Origin: Gambelia wislizenii
Taxonomy: Eukaryota > Chordata > Lepidosauria > Squamata > Crotaphytidae
Direction of reading: 5' to 3'
Length of the DNA: 64,000 bases
Assembly: GCA_030847615.1 (NCBI GenBank)
Contig: JAUMIR010000001.1
Location: 249,863,187-249,927,186 of the forward strand
In this document: piece by piece, positions 39,101-54,100 of the stretch
How positions within the stretch are numbered: the first letter of the stretch is position 1
Layout: each line of letters opens with the position of its first letter
Program-made: the position numbers and the translations under genes
The notes under the pieces: generated by a model
Seen by the model: the letters and a program-made list of their open reading frames with translations, nothing else
Told to the model about the DNA's origin: nothing
Databases searched by the model: none

Positions 39101-42100
39101 TCAATGTAGGCATGTCTACTGACAATGTCTCTAACAGCCCCTATTAGCCGACAGTCAGACACCTGTATTACCAAAAACACACTGGTGCAGGATTAATTCA
39201 CACAGTTGCTTTTGGAGTCATGACCTCCCACAACAGCAATCATAGGTTGGGATGATGGAGACACAAAAGAGGAAGCATTTGGTCCTTTAATGCCACCAGC
39301 TCATAATTTGCTGTTTTATGCTTTAAACTTTGGCCCCCTTTCTAGGCCAAACAGCATAAAAAGTTTCATGAAAAATCGTAGACACAGCTAGACATCTGGC
39401 ATCATATACCGAGCAAGTTAAACATCAAAGGCAAAGAATATTAGATGATACAGATGCTAGTTTTCCATCAAACACAAATGTCTCAAATAATCTGATCATC
39501 TTCTACTTGGAGTGGGAAAAAATGAAAGGAAAAATCAACAAGAAATGGACTTTATTTTACCTGCAGGTCTTGAAAGCTAGAGGATTTTCTATTTTCTATT
39601 ATCCCTACCTCCTCCCTAATATGTAGGGCCAAAACACGAATATTGCTTAAATTGGTCAACACAAAATAATGTAACTACAACCCAGATACAAACACAAACA
39701 TCCAATGACACTAATAAAGCCAAATTATTCAGCTGCAACTACTGGACAAAGAAGAACACTACTGCTCTACAGAAGAAGTACCAGTGTCAACCTTTGGGGA
39801 AGAGTTGGTTAGGGCCCCAACTGATCAGAGGTAGAGTCAGCATAAGAAATTTCACATGCGCAACCTCTCTGACATCATTTCACTCCGCACTGAATCTGAA
39901 CTCTGGACCCCATGCTGTGTTTGCACTGTACCTGATAACTCACAAAAGGTCTGCAATCTCTTTAGTGATCTCACACAAATACCATCTTGATGTAACCCCA
40001 TTATCAAGGGAAACAATTATCTTTCAACATTAAGTCAATGCCATTTTAAGACCTGGTCAGATTTACATTGTGAATTCAGACAGGGTAAACAGTGTACCAT
40101 GGTTGCTACAGGCACAACTCCAAGGAAAGATGAGTTTGAATCACTCACCTATTCCGTGCAGGTGATTTTCCTGCTTCCTCTTGAACTGATCCAAGACGTG
40201 TTGACAAACTGGAGGATGAAGAGTCTGGGTGAATCAAGCTGCAAATAAATGATGGTACATTTGAACAGCAATTAGCACAAAATTGCAGTGTTACTGCACG
40301 TTAGTGTTGTCTTCTGAGCTTTAAAAAAGTGGATTTTTTTTTTGCTTAAGATCTTCAAAGAGAGAAATGTCTTTAACTTATTCCTAAAGATTACTGTAAG
40401 AGACAAGTGATCACATGCTCAGAAAAAAATTGTTTTCTTCATCCTGAGTTCTCTGAAACACGAAAGCCCAGAGAAGCCAGCATCTGAATGTAGCAGAAGA
40501 TCTTCTTTTTGTATCCCTCTCTACCAATACTATTTGAATGTAATGGTCAGGAATATTTTTAAAAAATATTTTTATAAACATTACCAAATTTGAGCTGGAC
40601 AGAACAGGGAATACCAGAGGTATAAAATACCAGGTTTGACACAACAAGGGACCAAGACGTTCTCCTGTTTATGGGAATACGATTTTGAGTGGGATATACG
40701 CCTTACCAAAGTGTTCTGCAAGAAATCAGTTGCTGGTTATGCGTGTGCAGAGAACAACACTGGCCAGCACTGGTAAGAGAAAGCAGTCTGCACCTGCTCA
40801 GTGGCATTCCCTTCCACATGTTACAGATAAGCAATAAGGAATATAGGAGGTGCGGGTGGAAAATGCAGTACTCTGACATGTTCATGTTTGACATTCTTGA
40901 ACCAATTATTTTCCATTCAGAACCACCAGTGGAAGCTGTATTCTTTAGAAATTTTAAGAATAGGCAGGATTCCTCTCTCAGGAGACAAATTAAATCTCAG
41001 CTACAGCATACTGGAGATGACTGACTTCAGTGTTTCCTCAGAGAGTGGTGACAGGAGAACACTCTCAGCTATAACATTACCACACTGCAACAAGACCCAT
41101 CACACACAAAGACTTTACTCAGACTCCAGGAGCCCACACATCAACATCTTGGTGAACCTTGAATTACATAGCTGCTCTATCCATGAAAGCTGAAGGACTG
41201 TTAACAGGGCCTCTGCCTAGAGGTTGTGTTTTGAAACTTGCTTTGAGGTCTACCCCAACATGAACTTTCCCATTTAGATTCAAGCCAGAGAGGCTCAAGA
41301 GCTCAAAGTCTGCCCCACCATCAGGCAATAGGAGTGAGGCATCTTTCCCAAGAATTACAGGGGGGGGGTTAACCTTTTAAATCAGTAAAAAAAGGCTACA
41401 TCTTCTCATCACAGTTCCAACAGCAGTGTATCTAGGCCACTGGAAATAAGGCAAGGGCAGAGAGGCTGATCCAGCTCCTTTTTGGGAGCTACTGCAGCAG
41501 CAACCACTGCAATCTCCTCCTCAAAGCAAGCCAAGAGAGCTAGCAGAGGCAGAACCCGAGAGACTGTCTCTGCAGTAGAAAACAAAGGCCACAAAGGCTT
41601 GCGTGCAAATGTTCTCTTCTACCTCTCTCCACCCACTAACCATTCTTGGTGGGGAAAGGGACAGCAGGAGGGAGTCGAGATGTAAAATTTCCAGAAATTT
41701 TGAAGCCATGGAATATAACATTTTGAACTTTTTTTCAGAAAAAATATTGAAATTTTCAGAAAAATTGAAAAAATGCAAAATTAGCACTTTTAACAGATTG
41801 AAAGTCACTCTGTTACTTTAGGAACATAAAATATGACTATATACAATTTGATTTGGCATAAAATTACCACAATTGGTACATTAAAGATTTTATTATCTTT
41901 AAGATTTTATCATCATGCTAAAATAAATCATTCCATAATCAATTTTCTTTCTTTTTTCAATTTTTTGAAAAAAAAAAACATTTTTCAGGGGAAAAAACAG
42001 AAAAAATGCAACACACACACATACCCTGTCATGTGGCTTTAGTATGTTTTACAATCCTTGGAAATAGTCACAGCATGAAGACAAGCAGGCAGCAGAGGAA

Positions 42101-45100
42101 GCGGGGAGAAAGAGCCTTTTAGTTCTCTCCCATCTTTGCACCCTCAACACCTCCAGAATGGCCAGAAAAGAAGGGGAACTGCTGCTCCTGCAAGCCTCCA
42201 GATGGAATGAGTTACCTTCCAAATAGGACTCCCTGTAGTATTTGGCATCAAAAATACCCTTTTTTTGAGAGCTAGAAGTGGAGTTACAGCACTTCTTACA
42301 GGGGGTTCTTTATTTTTTCAGTAGTCCACGCAGCCCCTGTATGGTTCGGTGCATCAAAGTGGGCCCCAGACCCATCACAGTGGACTATCACTGAGCTAAA
42401 TGTCAGCGATGGGAGGTAAGACCAGAGGTTTCTGCAGAGGATTTGGGTGGAGAAGGGGCAAAGTGTGAGAAAAAGCTTGTGGGCTGGATGAGGAATCCCT
42501 AAGGGCTAGATTTGGCCCACTGACCTAAGATTCCCCATCCTTGCTTTTATTGACAAAAGCCACAGTACACAGAAAGTTGATAGGCAAATGCTAAAGCAAT
42601 AAGGTGTTTTTCTGGCTGCTGTTTTCTGTCTGGTTGTGAAACAGTTACAAGGCTGGATGAACAAACACTTTCCCAAACACTTTAAAAAATTAAGGCAGTG
42701 GCTAAAAGGTCAAATATAAAATTAAACTGATACTTTTGCCAGGCAAGGTCTTCTTCCAGGAAGATGTTGCGGCTAGCTTTTCTGCTACCAACAGGTGTCC
42801 GTGGTTCTCCAGGATCCAGCACTGACACACAGCTGGCAGAATCAGACAGAACACTCAAGTCTTCCCCAATGGAGTTACCATCTGTGGAGTGTGCATAGCT
42901 TAAGGCTATTTTGCGACAGTACGTGCAAGCCCGGAGGTCACCTGCAAGAACAAAAAGAGATGGAGCAGTTTTGTACTCTGCCTGTGGCAAACCTACTAAG
43001 TCGAAGCCCTTCTCGGAGTTTTCTCCATATGCTACAGTACCATTTTGTAGACAGGGAAATGAGAACTGGGAAGGCTACTACAGGTTAAGTCTCCCTTATC
43101 CAGAATTCTGAAATCCAAAAGACCTCAAAACCCAAAATTGTCCATATGAGTGGCTGAGTTAGTGATACCTTTGCTCTCTGACGGTTCAATGTATACAAAC
43201 TTTGTTTAATGTACAAAATTATGAAAAATATTGTGTATAAAATTACCTTCAGGCTATGTGTATAAGGTGTATATGAAACATAAATGAATTTCATGTTGAG
43301 ACTTGGGTCCCATCTCCAAAATATCTCATTAGGTATATGTAAGTATTCCAAAATCCAAAATACCTCTGGTCCCAAGCATTTTGGATAAGGGAGATTCAAC
43401 CTGTATTAGAGTAAACCCACAGCTTGGAGGAGATTCAAAAACAGTTGAAGAGCAACTAAAGACCATGCTAAATATTTAGAAATTTATTTCTAATATTTAG
43501 AAATAAGTCTTTATTTATTTATTTCTAATATTTAGAAATATTACTATTTGTAATATATGGTAATATATGGTGGCCAGAACCTGAGGTCATCTACTGTGTC
43601 CAGCAGTGAAAATGTAGCAATCTGTCAGGCAATCTGTCACCCAATCTTTTTCAGCATACCCCCCTCACCCCACAAATAAAACAAGTGTATCTGTGAAAGA
43701 CCCAGGATTTTAGGATGCTTAGTAGGGAAGTCTCAACACATGTGAAGATGCCTTGATGGGACAGATCACCACAAACTATTTCTCTCCTCCAAGGAGGAAG
43801 ATGGGAGCTCACTCCTCTCATGACTCTCCACAGCGCCCTTGTCTCTCCTTATGCTTGGGGTTGTGAATCTGCTCCAGATATGACTCTGAACTTTTTAGGA
43901 GTTGTCCAAGGTACTGAACCTATCTGGGGAAAACAAAGTTTCTGCACCTTGCAGAATTCAGACTAAAGCCTAAAGGAGATTCATTGCCTCAGTGACATGG
44001 AAGCCATCAGCCAGCAGTGAAGCACACTTTGTCTACCATCTGGATGGGGAGAAAATCCAGTAGTGGTGAGCGAGACTCCAACCAAACACAGCCCTAAGAG
44101 GAGGAAGAGGCCAATGATTTTAAAGAGGATAGTCTGGTAGGCACACTAGCATGTATGACATGGCAGCAGCAGCTAAAGCATACTACGCTATGCACGGCTG
44201 TCACTGCACATGTGGAAGAATGCCTTTATCAGCTATTTTTCCCCAGTGATTCAAACTGTCGTAAAAAGAAGGCAGTGTTCAAGTACTCAAATAAACCTTG
44301 TAGGCCATCAACACAAGTGCTACAAATGGTGGTCCCTGGACCAGTGCCAGTCCCTGAGCCATTGGCTGCTGGTCCCTGGCAAGTTTCCAGCAAAGAAAGA
44401 AACAAGTGTAGCCAATGAGCATGAATTTAGTGCTGGCCCCTGGCACACTGGAAAACAATAATAGCCAGTCCTCTACATCAGACAGCATGAGAAGTATTGA
44501 TCAACACCAGGCAGAACTGAGGACACATTTAGAACAGGGAACCATGTATCCCAAAAGGTCCATATTCATTCGAGAACTATGGTATAATGCTGGGGTGAGC
44601 AAACTGCAGCCCTGGAGCTGAATGTGCCCTCTTGGCTGTTTTTCCTTTCCTTGACTCCTGCAGACTCCCTGGACTGCCCTTCTACTGGCAAAAAGGGTGT
44701 GTGTGCATTGCTGATTCTGAAAGCCTCCAGGACTGACAAGTCCCCTTTTAAATTTTTAGGCCCCTGCACGTTTTTAACATCAGTTTTTCAAAATCAAAAG
44801 TGAGCCGACAGCCACTTCTGAGGGGTTGGGGTGGTGGTTTTGCTTGTAGCATTTCTGGCAGTCCCTTTGGCCCATCTAGAAAGTACCAAGGGGCAGAAAA
44901 TTGGCTCCTATGCCCTCCACAGTTGCCCACCTCTGGTGCAGGGGCTGGCATGTTGGACTAGGACCTAGGAAATCCAGGCACGAAAAGAGGCACAGAAGTC
45001 AGTAGGTGACCTTGGGCCAGCCTATCTCCCTTAGGATGGTCTAACTTTGCAGGGCTGTTGTAGGATAAAGTGGCAGGATGGAAAGCCAGGGAGTTCACTG

Positions 45101-48100
45101 GAGAAAAAGCAGCAGATGGATCAAACCAACAAATAAATGAAATGTGTTTAACAGCAAGGGAAACACCACGAGACAGGCACGGAGGTGGGGAGGGGTGCAT
45201 CCTTAACCTAAGCAGGACAATCCCTCTACCTTTAGTTTTCAAGTGAGGCATTTCATTACAACTGGAGCACATGCTTCAGCTTCCTGATGACATGGCCTTC
45301 CCACAACTCTTGTACCTGGTCCTTCAGTTTGGACTTTAAAATGGGGGTAGAATCACTTAATGGGATTTCTACACGTTTAGAAGCAAGGTGGGTTTGCCAT
45401 CCAGATGCACTTTGTGGTGTGGGGGAGACTTGTGGGAAGCAATACCACATTTTGAGAGAATCAGGGGAAGGCAAAGCACATGTTGGAGGTATGCACCCAT
45501 GGGGAGTTTAAGCCATGGTTCTAATCTAACTAGCACCTCTAATGTACATGCTTAGTGATTTCTTCATTCACCTCTCATACTTCAAAGACTATTACAAACT
45601 CAGCAAAGCAACTGTATATTGCACATTTAAGGAACAGATATGAAAACAAAAATCCCCATCTTCATTCAAAGGTAGGCAAAAAAGCATGCCCGCAGAAATA
45701 CAAATGTGTGGATAAATTGATGTTTTAGTGAAGCACGCTAAGAATTTCTTATATCCATTTTTCATGGCACTATGAGCAAAGAGGATGAAATAACCAACTC
45801 TCAATATGGAAAGGCTCAGTGCTAGATTGTGCCCAACCTTCCTGCTCCAAGCAAAGCACATTTTTGCCCCTCCTTTCCTTGACAGGTTGGATGTTTAAAC
45901 ACAGCCTACTTTACCTGTGTAGCCCATGAATTTTCCAGGGATTTCCTGGTTGCAGCATCGGCTGCAGAAGATCTGCCCACATAACCGGCAGTGATGCCTG
46001 CGTCTAAAGGTGGTGAATTTCTCACTACAGTCATAGCACTCCTTACACTGGCTGTCCGGCATCCAGTACTGCTTCAGGTCGCTGTCCTATGGAAGAAGTA
46101 CAGTACAGTCAAGTCATAACACAAGACAGATTTTCACAGGATATTTCTATCTCTGAAGCTAAGCAGTAGCGTGAGAGGTAACAAAGCCGTAATTAGATTA
46201 CATTTGCTCAGTCAAAGGCTAAATTGGATTTCCCTGAGCAAGTCATTCTTGGTCCAACTGCCCAGCAGAACATTATTAGACAGCTAATTAAAAGTTTAGT
46301 CCAGCAGACAACAATCCATCCATTCAATAGGTTTTAATCACACCTGTGAAAATTTCCTGAGATTCTGGTGTAACAATTTTTTGTTAATAGCATAAGCAAA
46401 GGAGTCCTTCCTCAACTCGACCAAAGCTTCACCCTCACACATGCAAACATATTTTCTGCCATGCACAGGCCTGATTTACCTATTTACCTATTGCCAACAA
46501 GAGAGTACAAATGAGAACCATTAGCTATTCCTCCTTCAGTAGCTATCCTTTCACTATAAAGACAACTAAAAAGTTAGTTACAAGGCAAAAGGAATGGTGT
46601 TATCCTTCATTAATTTATAGTTGTAATATAATTATATAGTGGTTACTGGGTAAAGATACTAGTTCCAAATACCAGTCATCTATACCTACTTACTTCAAGT
46701 TCTGTCAGCAATTATAATTAGACTGATGTGATCCAATAAAAGGCAACAAAAATTATCAGTTAGGCCTGAAGATTCCTTACTTCCCATCATGGGCAGTGGG
46801 GGGGACTATGAGTCAGTCTATTCAGGAGGGAAAAGAGATCAGCCTCACCAGACTGGAAAGCCTTGAAAAATTAATTTATTTACCATTAACTATATTTCCC
46901 AAATGATTGATTAGATTAGGAGGAGAGATTTTGAAATTAATGGGGATTATTCATGCTTTCAACCTTGGCAAGTTCAGGACAAGGCAGAGGAACTAGCAGC
47001 CCTCCCTCTCACATTCCAGTGTTGTTCACTCCAAATCCCATCACCCTTAGCCTGCCTGACCAAAGGGTGACACATGATGAAAGGAGCCACTCATCAAAAT
47101 TTAGAGTATCAAAGTTTTCACATTCCTGTTCTAGGCAGCACTCCTTTGCTCTCTGTATAGACTCTCAGGGGAAATGGCCCTTCACAGAATTAAAGGTGAT
47201 ATGCATTTCAGAACAACTGTTGAAGAGACACGCACACACAAGAAATACCTGGCTTTTTCCTTCCATGATTTCCTTGAGGCGCTTTAAGACTGTACTGAGG
47301 CTCCTAAGTTGAACAGCTGTCCGAGGATCATGCCCACCAAGAGGTGGTTCTTTTCTTCTATTCTCTGAAGTCAAAATGCATTAGTCACCATTTGAAAGAT
47401 ATATACTGTATATTCTTTTTGTGCCATTAATGAAAAACTATTCAGAACATAGCATATACAACTTTAGTTCCCTTTTCAAAAAAGAGGCCAATGTAAGTGA
47501 CTTGTTGGTTCAGAAATTCAGCCCTAGTTGTATTTAATTCATGCTAAAACAGTCCTTCTCAATTTTACTTTGCTACTGTTAGTAACTTGAAAGCAGCACA
47601 TACCAAATCCTGCTAATATTGCTTCTTACCCACACACAAAAGCGAAAAAATTCAAAACCAAACACCTGTATGTAAATTACCAGACCTACTAGAAACTGTT
47701 CAGACTGAAGTACTTTAAAGAAAATGTAAGGCAGTCATATTTAAATAGAAACAGAATTCCTAACATTTATCAACATCCAAGTCAGAAAATTCAAGATCCG
47801 AATACATCCTGGCCACCAACACGAAGTCTAAAAAAACCTTCTGATGATCAACTGAAAAGAGGATAGGGTAAATTATCTTTAGGCAAAGGAAAATAGACTC
47901 AGCAAATTCAGGAAACATGGTGCGGCCATGTAAAAGTACATAGAAAGCTGCTTTTCTTTTCGTCTCTTGGGCTACTAAGAAGTAGATCATTTTAAAACAT
48001 TAATGAGGGAAACACAGATCTGGAACATATTGATTCCACAGTAGGTCAGCAAGGATTCTGACTCCCAAGTGTTTAACAACAGCAACAGTAAAATGAAACA

Positions 48101-51100
48101 CATCCCCACCCTAGATTATACTGCTGAAAAAGAGAAAAGCCTGCAGTATTCAGGACTGATTTTTTGTGCAGCAGTACAGTGCTGTGAGGGCTATTCAAAT
48201 TCCTGGTCACAGAATTCTTTACTTTTAAGTACATATCTGTTCCACAAACCTCTGGTTGATGGATCCTGAGGTTCTAATAATAACAAAAAAAATATCTTTT
48301 TAAATTCAAGGTTGGCTCGCTGTGATCCTGAGTCTGCTCATCCCTACTCTAAAACATAGTACAACCAACAAGACAGACAGGAAGGAAGAAAGGAAGGAAA
48401 GAAGGAAAGAAGGAAAGAAGGAAGGAAGGGGATGTGAAGGAGAAAGAGGTAGTAAGTCTGAAGGGACAGATCCATCAAAATGAGTACAAATTAAGATAAA
48501 TTTTATAGCTACCAGGTTCCCACAGCAGCCAGAAAGCTCACTAAACGTACCAGCAGGAGCAGATAATGCAAGAGATGATAAAAGTTTAGAATGGATAAAA
48601 CCTACAGGCAAAATTCTATAAGTGACGAGGAAGAAATTATCAAGCCAGAGCTTCCAAAAAAGTAGTGGTGGGAGAAACACATATATTTTGAAATCCTATC
48701 TTAGAACAAGGATATAAACACACATATCTAGCCAATGTCACCAGAGAAAATTTTAGTTATTCATAACAAAATTCAGCCTCAGCAAGAAGGTTCCACGAAA
48801 GTTATAAGGATTTCAGAGATGGATAAATAGTTATGAGAGGAAAGTATTAACTTGCTCTATGTTAGTCCAGTTGATTCTAGAGCCAGATGTCCCCTGTTTC
48901 TAACAACTACTGAACTTACAGTGGATTCTCGCACAAGTTCATATCAAAATTAACTTTGCCGATTCAGTAAGCAATGCATCACCATTACATATTAATTAAT
49001 TATATTAAATCAAGCAAACACAGTATAACTATAACAATAGAAAAAAGACCACAATTTATGAACATTAGCTCCATGTGGAGAGAAAAAAATTGTAAGTTTT
49101 ATGAAATTCCTTGCCTGAGCTTTCCATTCTAATGTTCCTAAATTCACTCTCCTTGTAGAATCCTTTTTCAAAGGGATATTTGTCTATACCATTTTTTAAA
49201 AAGGGAGTCATGTTTCTTACCAACTGCATCGCTCTCCATTGGCCACGCATTTTATTTTGCTCCTTTTTGTAGAAGAGAAACAATCATGGCCCTTATGTAC
49301 TGTTTTGAACAGCACTGATGTCAGCAGAAATGGTGTCAGCAGCCTGGACAAGAGGCAGGCAAGCTAACAGCCAGTCTCCCAGCTTGGCAGGGAGGAGAAG
49401 CAGGATTTGTCTTTGAAAGCTCGGGGGCCTCTGTGCCACACTCTGTTACTAACAGTTGTTTTCCAGTAGGGATCTACTGATTGGCCACATGATTCTTTTC
49501 ATAAGCAAAAGGGAGAGGTGCAATGGAAACAAGATATTTCTATTGGGTTTTGAAATCCTTAAAGTTTGCCATGCCACTCTTTCCAACCTAAGGTTTTGGG
49601 GCCACTCCCAACAATTCTGTGGTTCTTGCTGTCTTCACATTACAAAGTAATAAAGTCCCACTTAGGGCTCCTTCAAATAGCAATTTCTTATAAATATCCA
49701 AAACCACTTATTTATTATATTTCAGGTATTTTTGTACCACCTTTCACTCCTAATTCTAGAACAAGATTAAATGCAGCAGTAACAAAAGATCATCAGCTAA
49801 AAAGCTAGATAAAACAGCAAGATTAACATTGTAGAACAAATTGGGATAATAAAGAGGTTCTTGAAATGACAACAGGGTAGGTGGCAGATTAACCTCTTTG
49901 AGGAGAGCATCTCATAAATGAGGTGCAACCATCAAGAGCTACACGTTCCACCTTCAGGAGGTTCTCCACTGAAGAGCTGAATACAGTTCTACTCCTATAA
50001 TCACTGGGGATATGTTCCAAGACCCTCGTGTGATTCATACCTGAAACCATGGATAATAGGGAACCCTATTATTTTCAATGAGAAGAACGCTGGACATTGA
50101 CCACAGAATCACAATGAAGGACATAGAAATGCCTAGAGAGAACATATTTTTTCAGAGGTGAATAAATGAAACTGTGGATACCGAATTCATGGATACTGGG
50201 GTCGATCTGTACATAGGTAGCTGTATACAAAAACAGGTATGCCAAGTGAAGAGCATGTAGATGTTCCAGCAAGTACTGCATGTATTAGGCTGCATGCACT
50301 ACACACAGGGCAAAGCCTGTTGTACAAGCAGATTATTATTTCACAGAAGCAACACTGAAACGCATCGTCTTTTTAAAGAACACAAACTCAACCAACCAGC
50401 TTTTCCTCATACTTTCAACTATTGGTCACTCTCCTTTACATCCTTTATTTCTGTCCTTCATAGACAGAGCAATCCAAGTTTTTGAGAGAATATAAATGAA
50501 TAAATCATCCAAAATACTTTACTTTACTTTACTTTAAAAAAACAGGTATATTTCACTAGAAATAGGAAGCAGCTTTTTTTAAAAAAAAAACTGTGCCCTA
50601 AAAAAAAAAACCTAAACCAGGACTGGGCACAGTAACAGTCGTGGACCCCATGTGGCCCATAAACCCCACTTCTGTGGACTCCCGAAGTCCCCCAACCCCC
50701 TTTTAAAAAAAAAAAAAGTTTTCAGCATGATTTTTCAGCAATTTATGCTCCTTAAATCATGCACAATACCACTCAAAGGCATGAAAATATGTGGAAATAT
50801 CCCACCCCACCAGAATCCCAAACCCTATATTCCCCTCAAATAACTGCTTTCATCTGCAGTTCTTCTCAAAATGGCAGCAGCCAGTGATGTGATATAAGTT
50901 CTAGTTGACATTTTGAGAGGTACTGTAGAGGAAAATGGAGGTAGTTGTTATTTGGGAGGGCTCATGAAGAGTGGGGGGGGATTGGTCCCTGGCTGCACAA
51001 CAGGTTATATAACCATTTGCCTATTGTACAGTTAGAACTGTTTTGGACACCATTTTATCTTTTTATCTTTTTAAACTGCATTTTATTATTTTACTCAGAT

Positions 51101-54100
51101 GTGAATTGTTTTAATACTGTAAATAGTTTAATTCTAATTTAATATTTACCCTTTGCATGCTTTTAACTGTATTGTTCTTTTAAATTTTGAGCTGCTTTGA
51201 GTCCCAATTTTTTGGGGGAAAGCAGAATATAAATACAGTCATCCCTTCACATTCGCGGGGGTTAGGGGCAGACAACCCCCGCGAATGTGAAAAAACCGCA
51301 AATAAGAAATGAGCCTGCCGGCGAGCGGTTTTCCACCCCAGTCCCTTCCCAAGGCAGCGAGGAGCCTCCTGAGAAGCCCCTCGCTGCCTTGGGAAGGGAG
51401 TGGGGTGTAGCGCGAGAGTGCCAGCTGCTTCCCATCCCCCCTTCCCAAGGCAGCGAGGAGCTTCCTGAGAAGCCCCTCACTGCCTTGGGAAGGGAGTGGG
51501 GTGTAGCACGAGCACGCCAGATGGTTCCCACCCCACCTTCCCAGGGCAGCGAGGAGCTTCCTAAGAAGCACCTCACTGCCTTGGGAAGGGAGTGGGGTGT
51601 TGCGCAGCGGGGGGGCGCAGGCAGCTTTCCGCGAATGATCAAAACAAAATGTGAAAGTCGCAAATGTTGAGGGGCAACTGTAATTATAATTATAATTATA
51701 ATTATTTGCCCTGATTTTGAAAACACACAGCTGCTACTGCATAGACCTTGCTGTGGCACAGTGACATAATTGGGTACAGACCTTGTGATAGGCTGGGCCC
51801 CTCTCTTCCTCCTCTGTGCAATCCAATTTCACAGAGAAGGAAGGGAAGGCTCCAAGCCTTTTTGTACAATCTGAAAACACACTCTCAAAGGTTCCTCTAG
51901 TCTAGAAATCCCTTTCTAAAGTAGAGCCGCCACCACCCACTGCTTGTTACTCAAAATCCAGGTCAGTGACAATTCTCTGGCTAACCAGTTAACCACGTAC
52001 TCTGTTGGGAATTCCCCAACCCCCTTCTCTTCCCCCAGAGAAGAGAGAAGATAGCTGACCCCCCCCCAAAAAAAAAGTCGTGTGAGGCGAGCTTGTAGAG
52101 AAAAGAAAGTAGACTTTATTTTAGTTTCAAATGCTTAAGGCTAGCATGGAGGGAAATCATGCCTCCAGGATTTCAGCTTAGGTTTATAGAAATACATTCA
52201 GTCATAGTCCCAAAATTAAATCATAAAACCTAACGCATACTAGCTAGACTTGTTCCCTAAGCTAAGCTAATAGTAACTTACAATTCTGATGTCCATGCAA
52301 AGTCCATATCCCAATTGGGATGGTTAGGCCAGGCTCTCATAGCCTGCCTAGTTCAGTCTCTGGAGATGGAAATCAGAGTTCTTTTTAAATGGAAGTCTCC
52401 TCTTGAGGCTTCTGATATCCCTTAGGGCTCTTTGATGTTATCGGGCCCATGAGGGAGGTTGGCTTCCCCCAATCTCCATTATCATGTTTAAGTTATCTCT
52501 CTACAAAGGTATGTGTCTCTCCATATGGCCCAAGCCATGTGGCTAAGCAATGTGTCTCCCAGAACAAAGGAGTTCAGAACATAAAAGACTTCTGGTCAGA
52601 TTTGATTGGGTCTGCCTTTCTATATTTGGATTGGCCCTTCAGTCAGATGATGTGATGTCATGTTCAGGAAAAGAGGGTCCCACCCTCCACAATACCTGTC
52701 ACTATGGAAAGTAAAGAGTGGAATTTTCCAGTTGCTATGACCTGAAGATTTTGTAAATGAACGCTCCATAATGGCTAGTCAGTCCATCACGACAGACCTT
52801 TAAATCCTATCATTTCTTCTAGGTAAAGTCACTTGGTAGGAGCCAGCATGGCATAGTGGTTTGAGCATTGGACCAGGACTCTGGAAATCAGGGTTCAAAT
52901 CCCCACTCAGCCATGGAAACTCACTGGGTGACCTTGGGCAAGTCACACACTTTCAGCCTCAGAAAACCCTATGATAGAGTTGCCTTAGGATCACCATAAG
53001 TTGGAAACGACTTGAAGACACACAACAGCAACAAAAGTCACTTGGCAACCTTTGAATATTAATTGTGAAGAACCAGTATCCTATACCTTTCTGCTTCTCA
53101 GAGAAGTGGAAGGAGGAGTGGAACAAGAACCAAACACAGCTAACATTTCTGTGTTTCCAAAGCTTCCCAACCCTCAGACAATCTCCCATAAGCACCTGTA
53201 GCTGTTGTTTGCCATTCTGGCCCTCATTTACAGATTTGTAAAGGGATAGCAATCCTGTTCATGCTTCAAATATTAAGTTTGCAATTGGACTATACACCCA
53301 CACCACCAGCATGGAGACACTGAGCAGCAAAAAGAACAACCAGCTTATCAGATTGCACACAAACAACAATTTCTCATTATGAAGTCACACAGCATGAAAG
53401 AATGTGCACTGGGCCCAAAATCAACAGAGCAGAGGCAGTAAGTCCCATGCCTTATGTAACCTTTCATGAATCTGTTAAAATCAAGATATGCATGAGGGAG
53501 TTTGTCCTCCAATGTCCTCCATCCCATACTGGAACCTCAGCGTTGAAACTACAGGAATTTTAATGCTAAGGCTCAGAACGTTCCAGATCTCACCTGGCCA
53601 CAGAAGCCAGTGCATGATCAATAACTCTAGAAAGCTTTCACCATATTATCCCATTTCTAAAAATGTGGTTTGTACAAAAGAAAAAGCTATCCAACTGGAC
53701 AGTTTTAAAGTTAGAATTAATGTTTAACTATCACTGAAAGCATCTGTGTATAATGCACACATATGCATCCATGTTAAAACTAGCAATAAATTAGAAGTGC
53801 ATGTACAAGCAGCAACTTTCACTGGGGTTAGGAGTGCAGCAGTCCCACGAAAGTGAAAAACCATAAATATAGGCCCACTATTTTTTTAACCCAAGAGAAC
53901 ACTTCTCTAGGCTTTTGTAGATCCTCCAGCATGATTCTATGGTCAACTTCCAGCAGAAGTTGCTGAAATGCCTAGAGAGGACATATTAATCAAATTGTGA
54001 ATAACCAAATCTGCAAATAACCAAATCCATGAATTCTTAACTCACAAATGTGGAGGGACAACTGTACTATCAAAGCAGGGCCAAATGGCCTGTAACAGAA

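Larger units (their letters stand above)
29580..40148 (-). other. Intron 6-7
   Basis: About 10.6 kb. It holds three pogo-like MITEs (30544-30800, 31499-32120, 32314-32590), a SINE (33027-33183), a Penelope-like element (about 33185-35860) with a fourth MITE inside it, and an unassigned GC-richer block (about 35865-36290) followed by possible Penelope flank or LTR-like sequence (36290-37560). The stretch 37600-40148 shows nothing recognisable. The 29.6-30.5 kb stretch is plain AT-rich intron. Confidence 0.65.
42942..45914 (-). other. Intron 4-5
   Basis: Contains the Tigger2-like element (43081-43403), a small tandem duplication (about 43478-43545), a hAT-like MITE (about 44590-44940) and a SINE (44938-45112). 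The region 43580-44580 shows nothing recognisable. Confidence 0.7.

Noticed and set aside
51344..51631. Regular repeats considered as a CRISPR-like array
   Set aside because: The units have no unique spacers, the period is 96 bp and they lie inside a TA-bounded transposon in a vertebrate intron.
51262..51759. Open frames with a repeated peptide on both strands
   Set aside because: The peptide repeat mirrors the 96-bp DNA repeat inside a non-coding MITE; 96 is a multiple of 3, so the frame stays open by construction.
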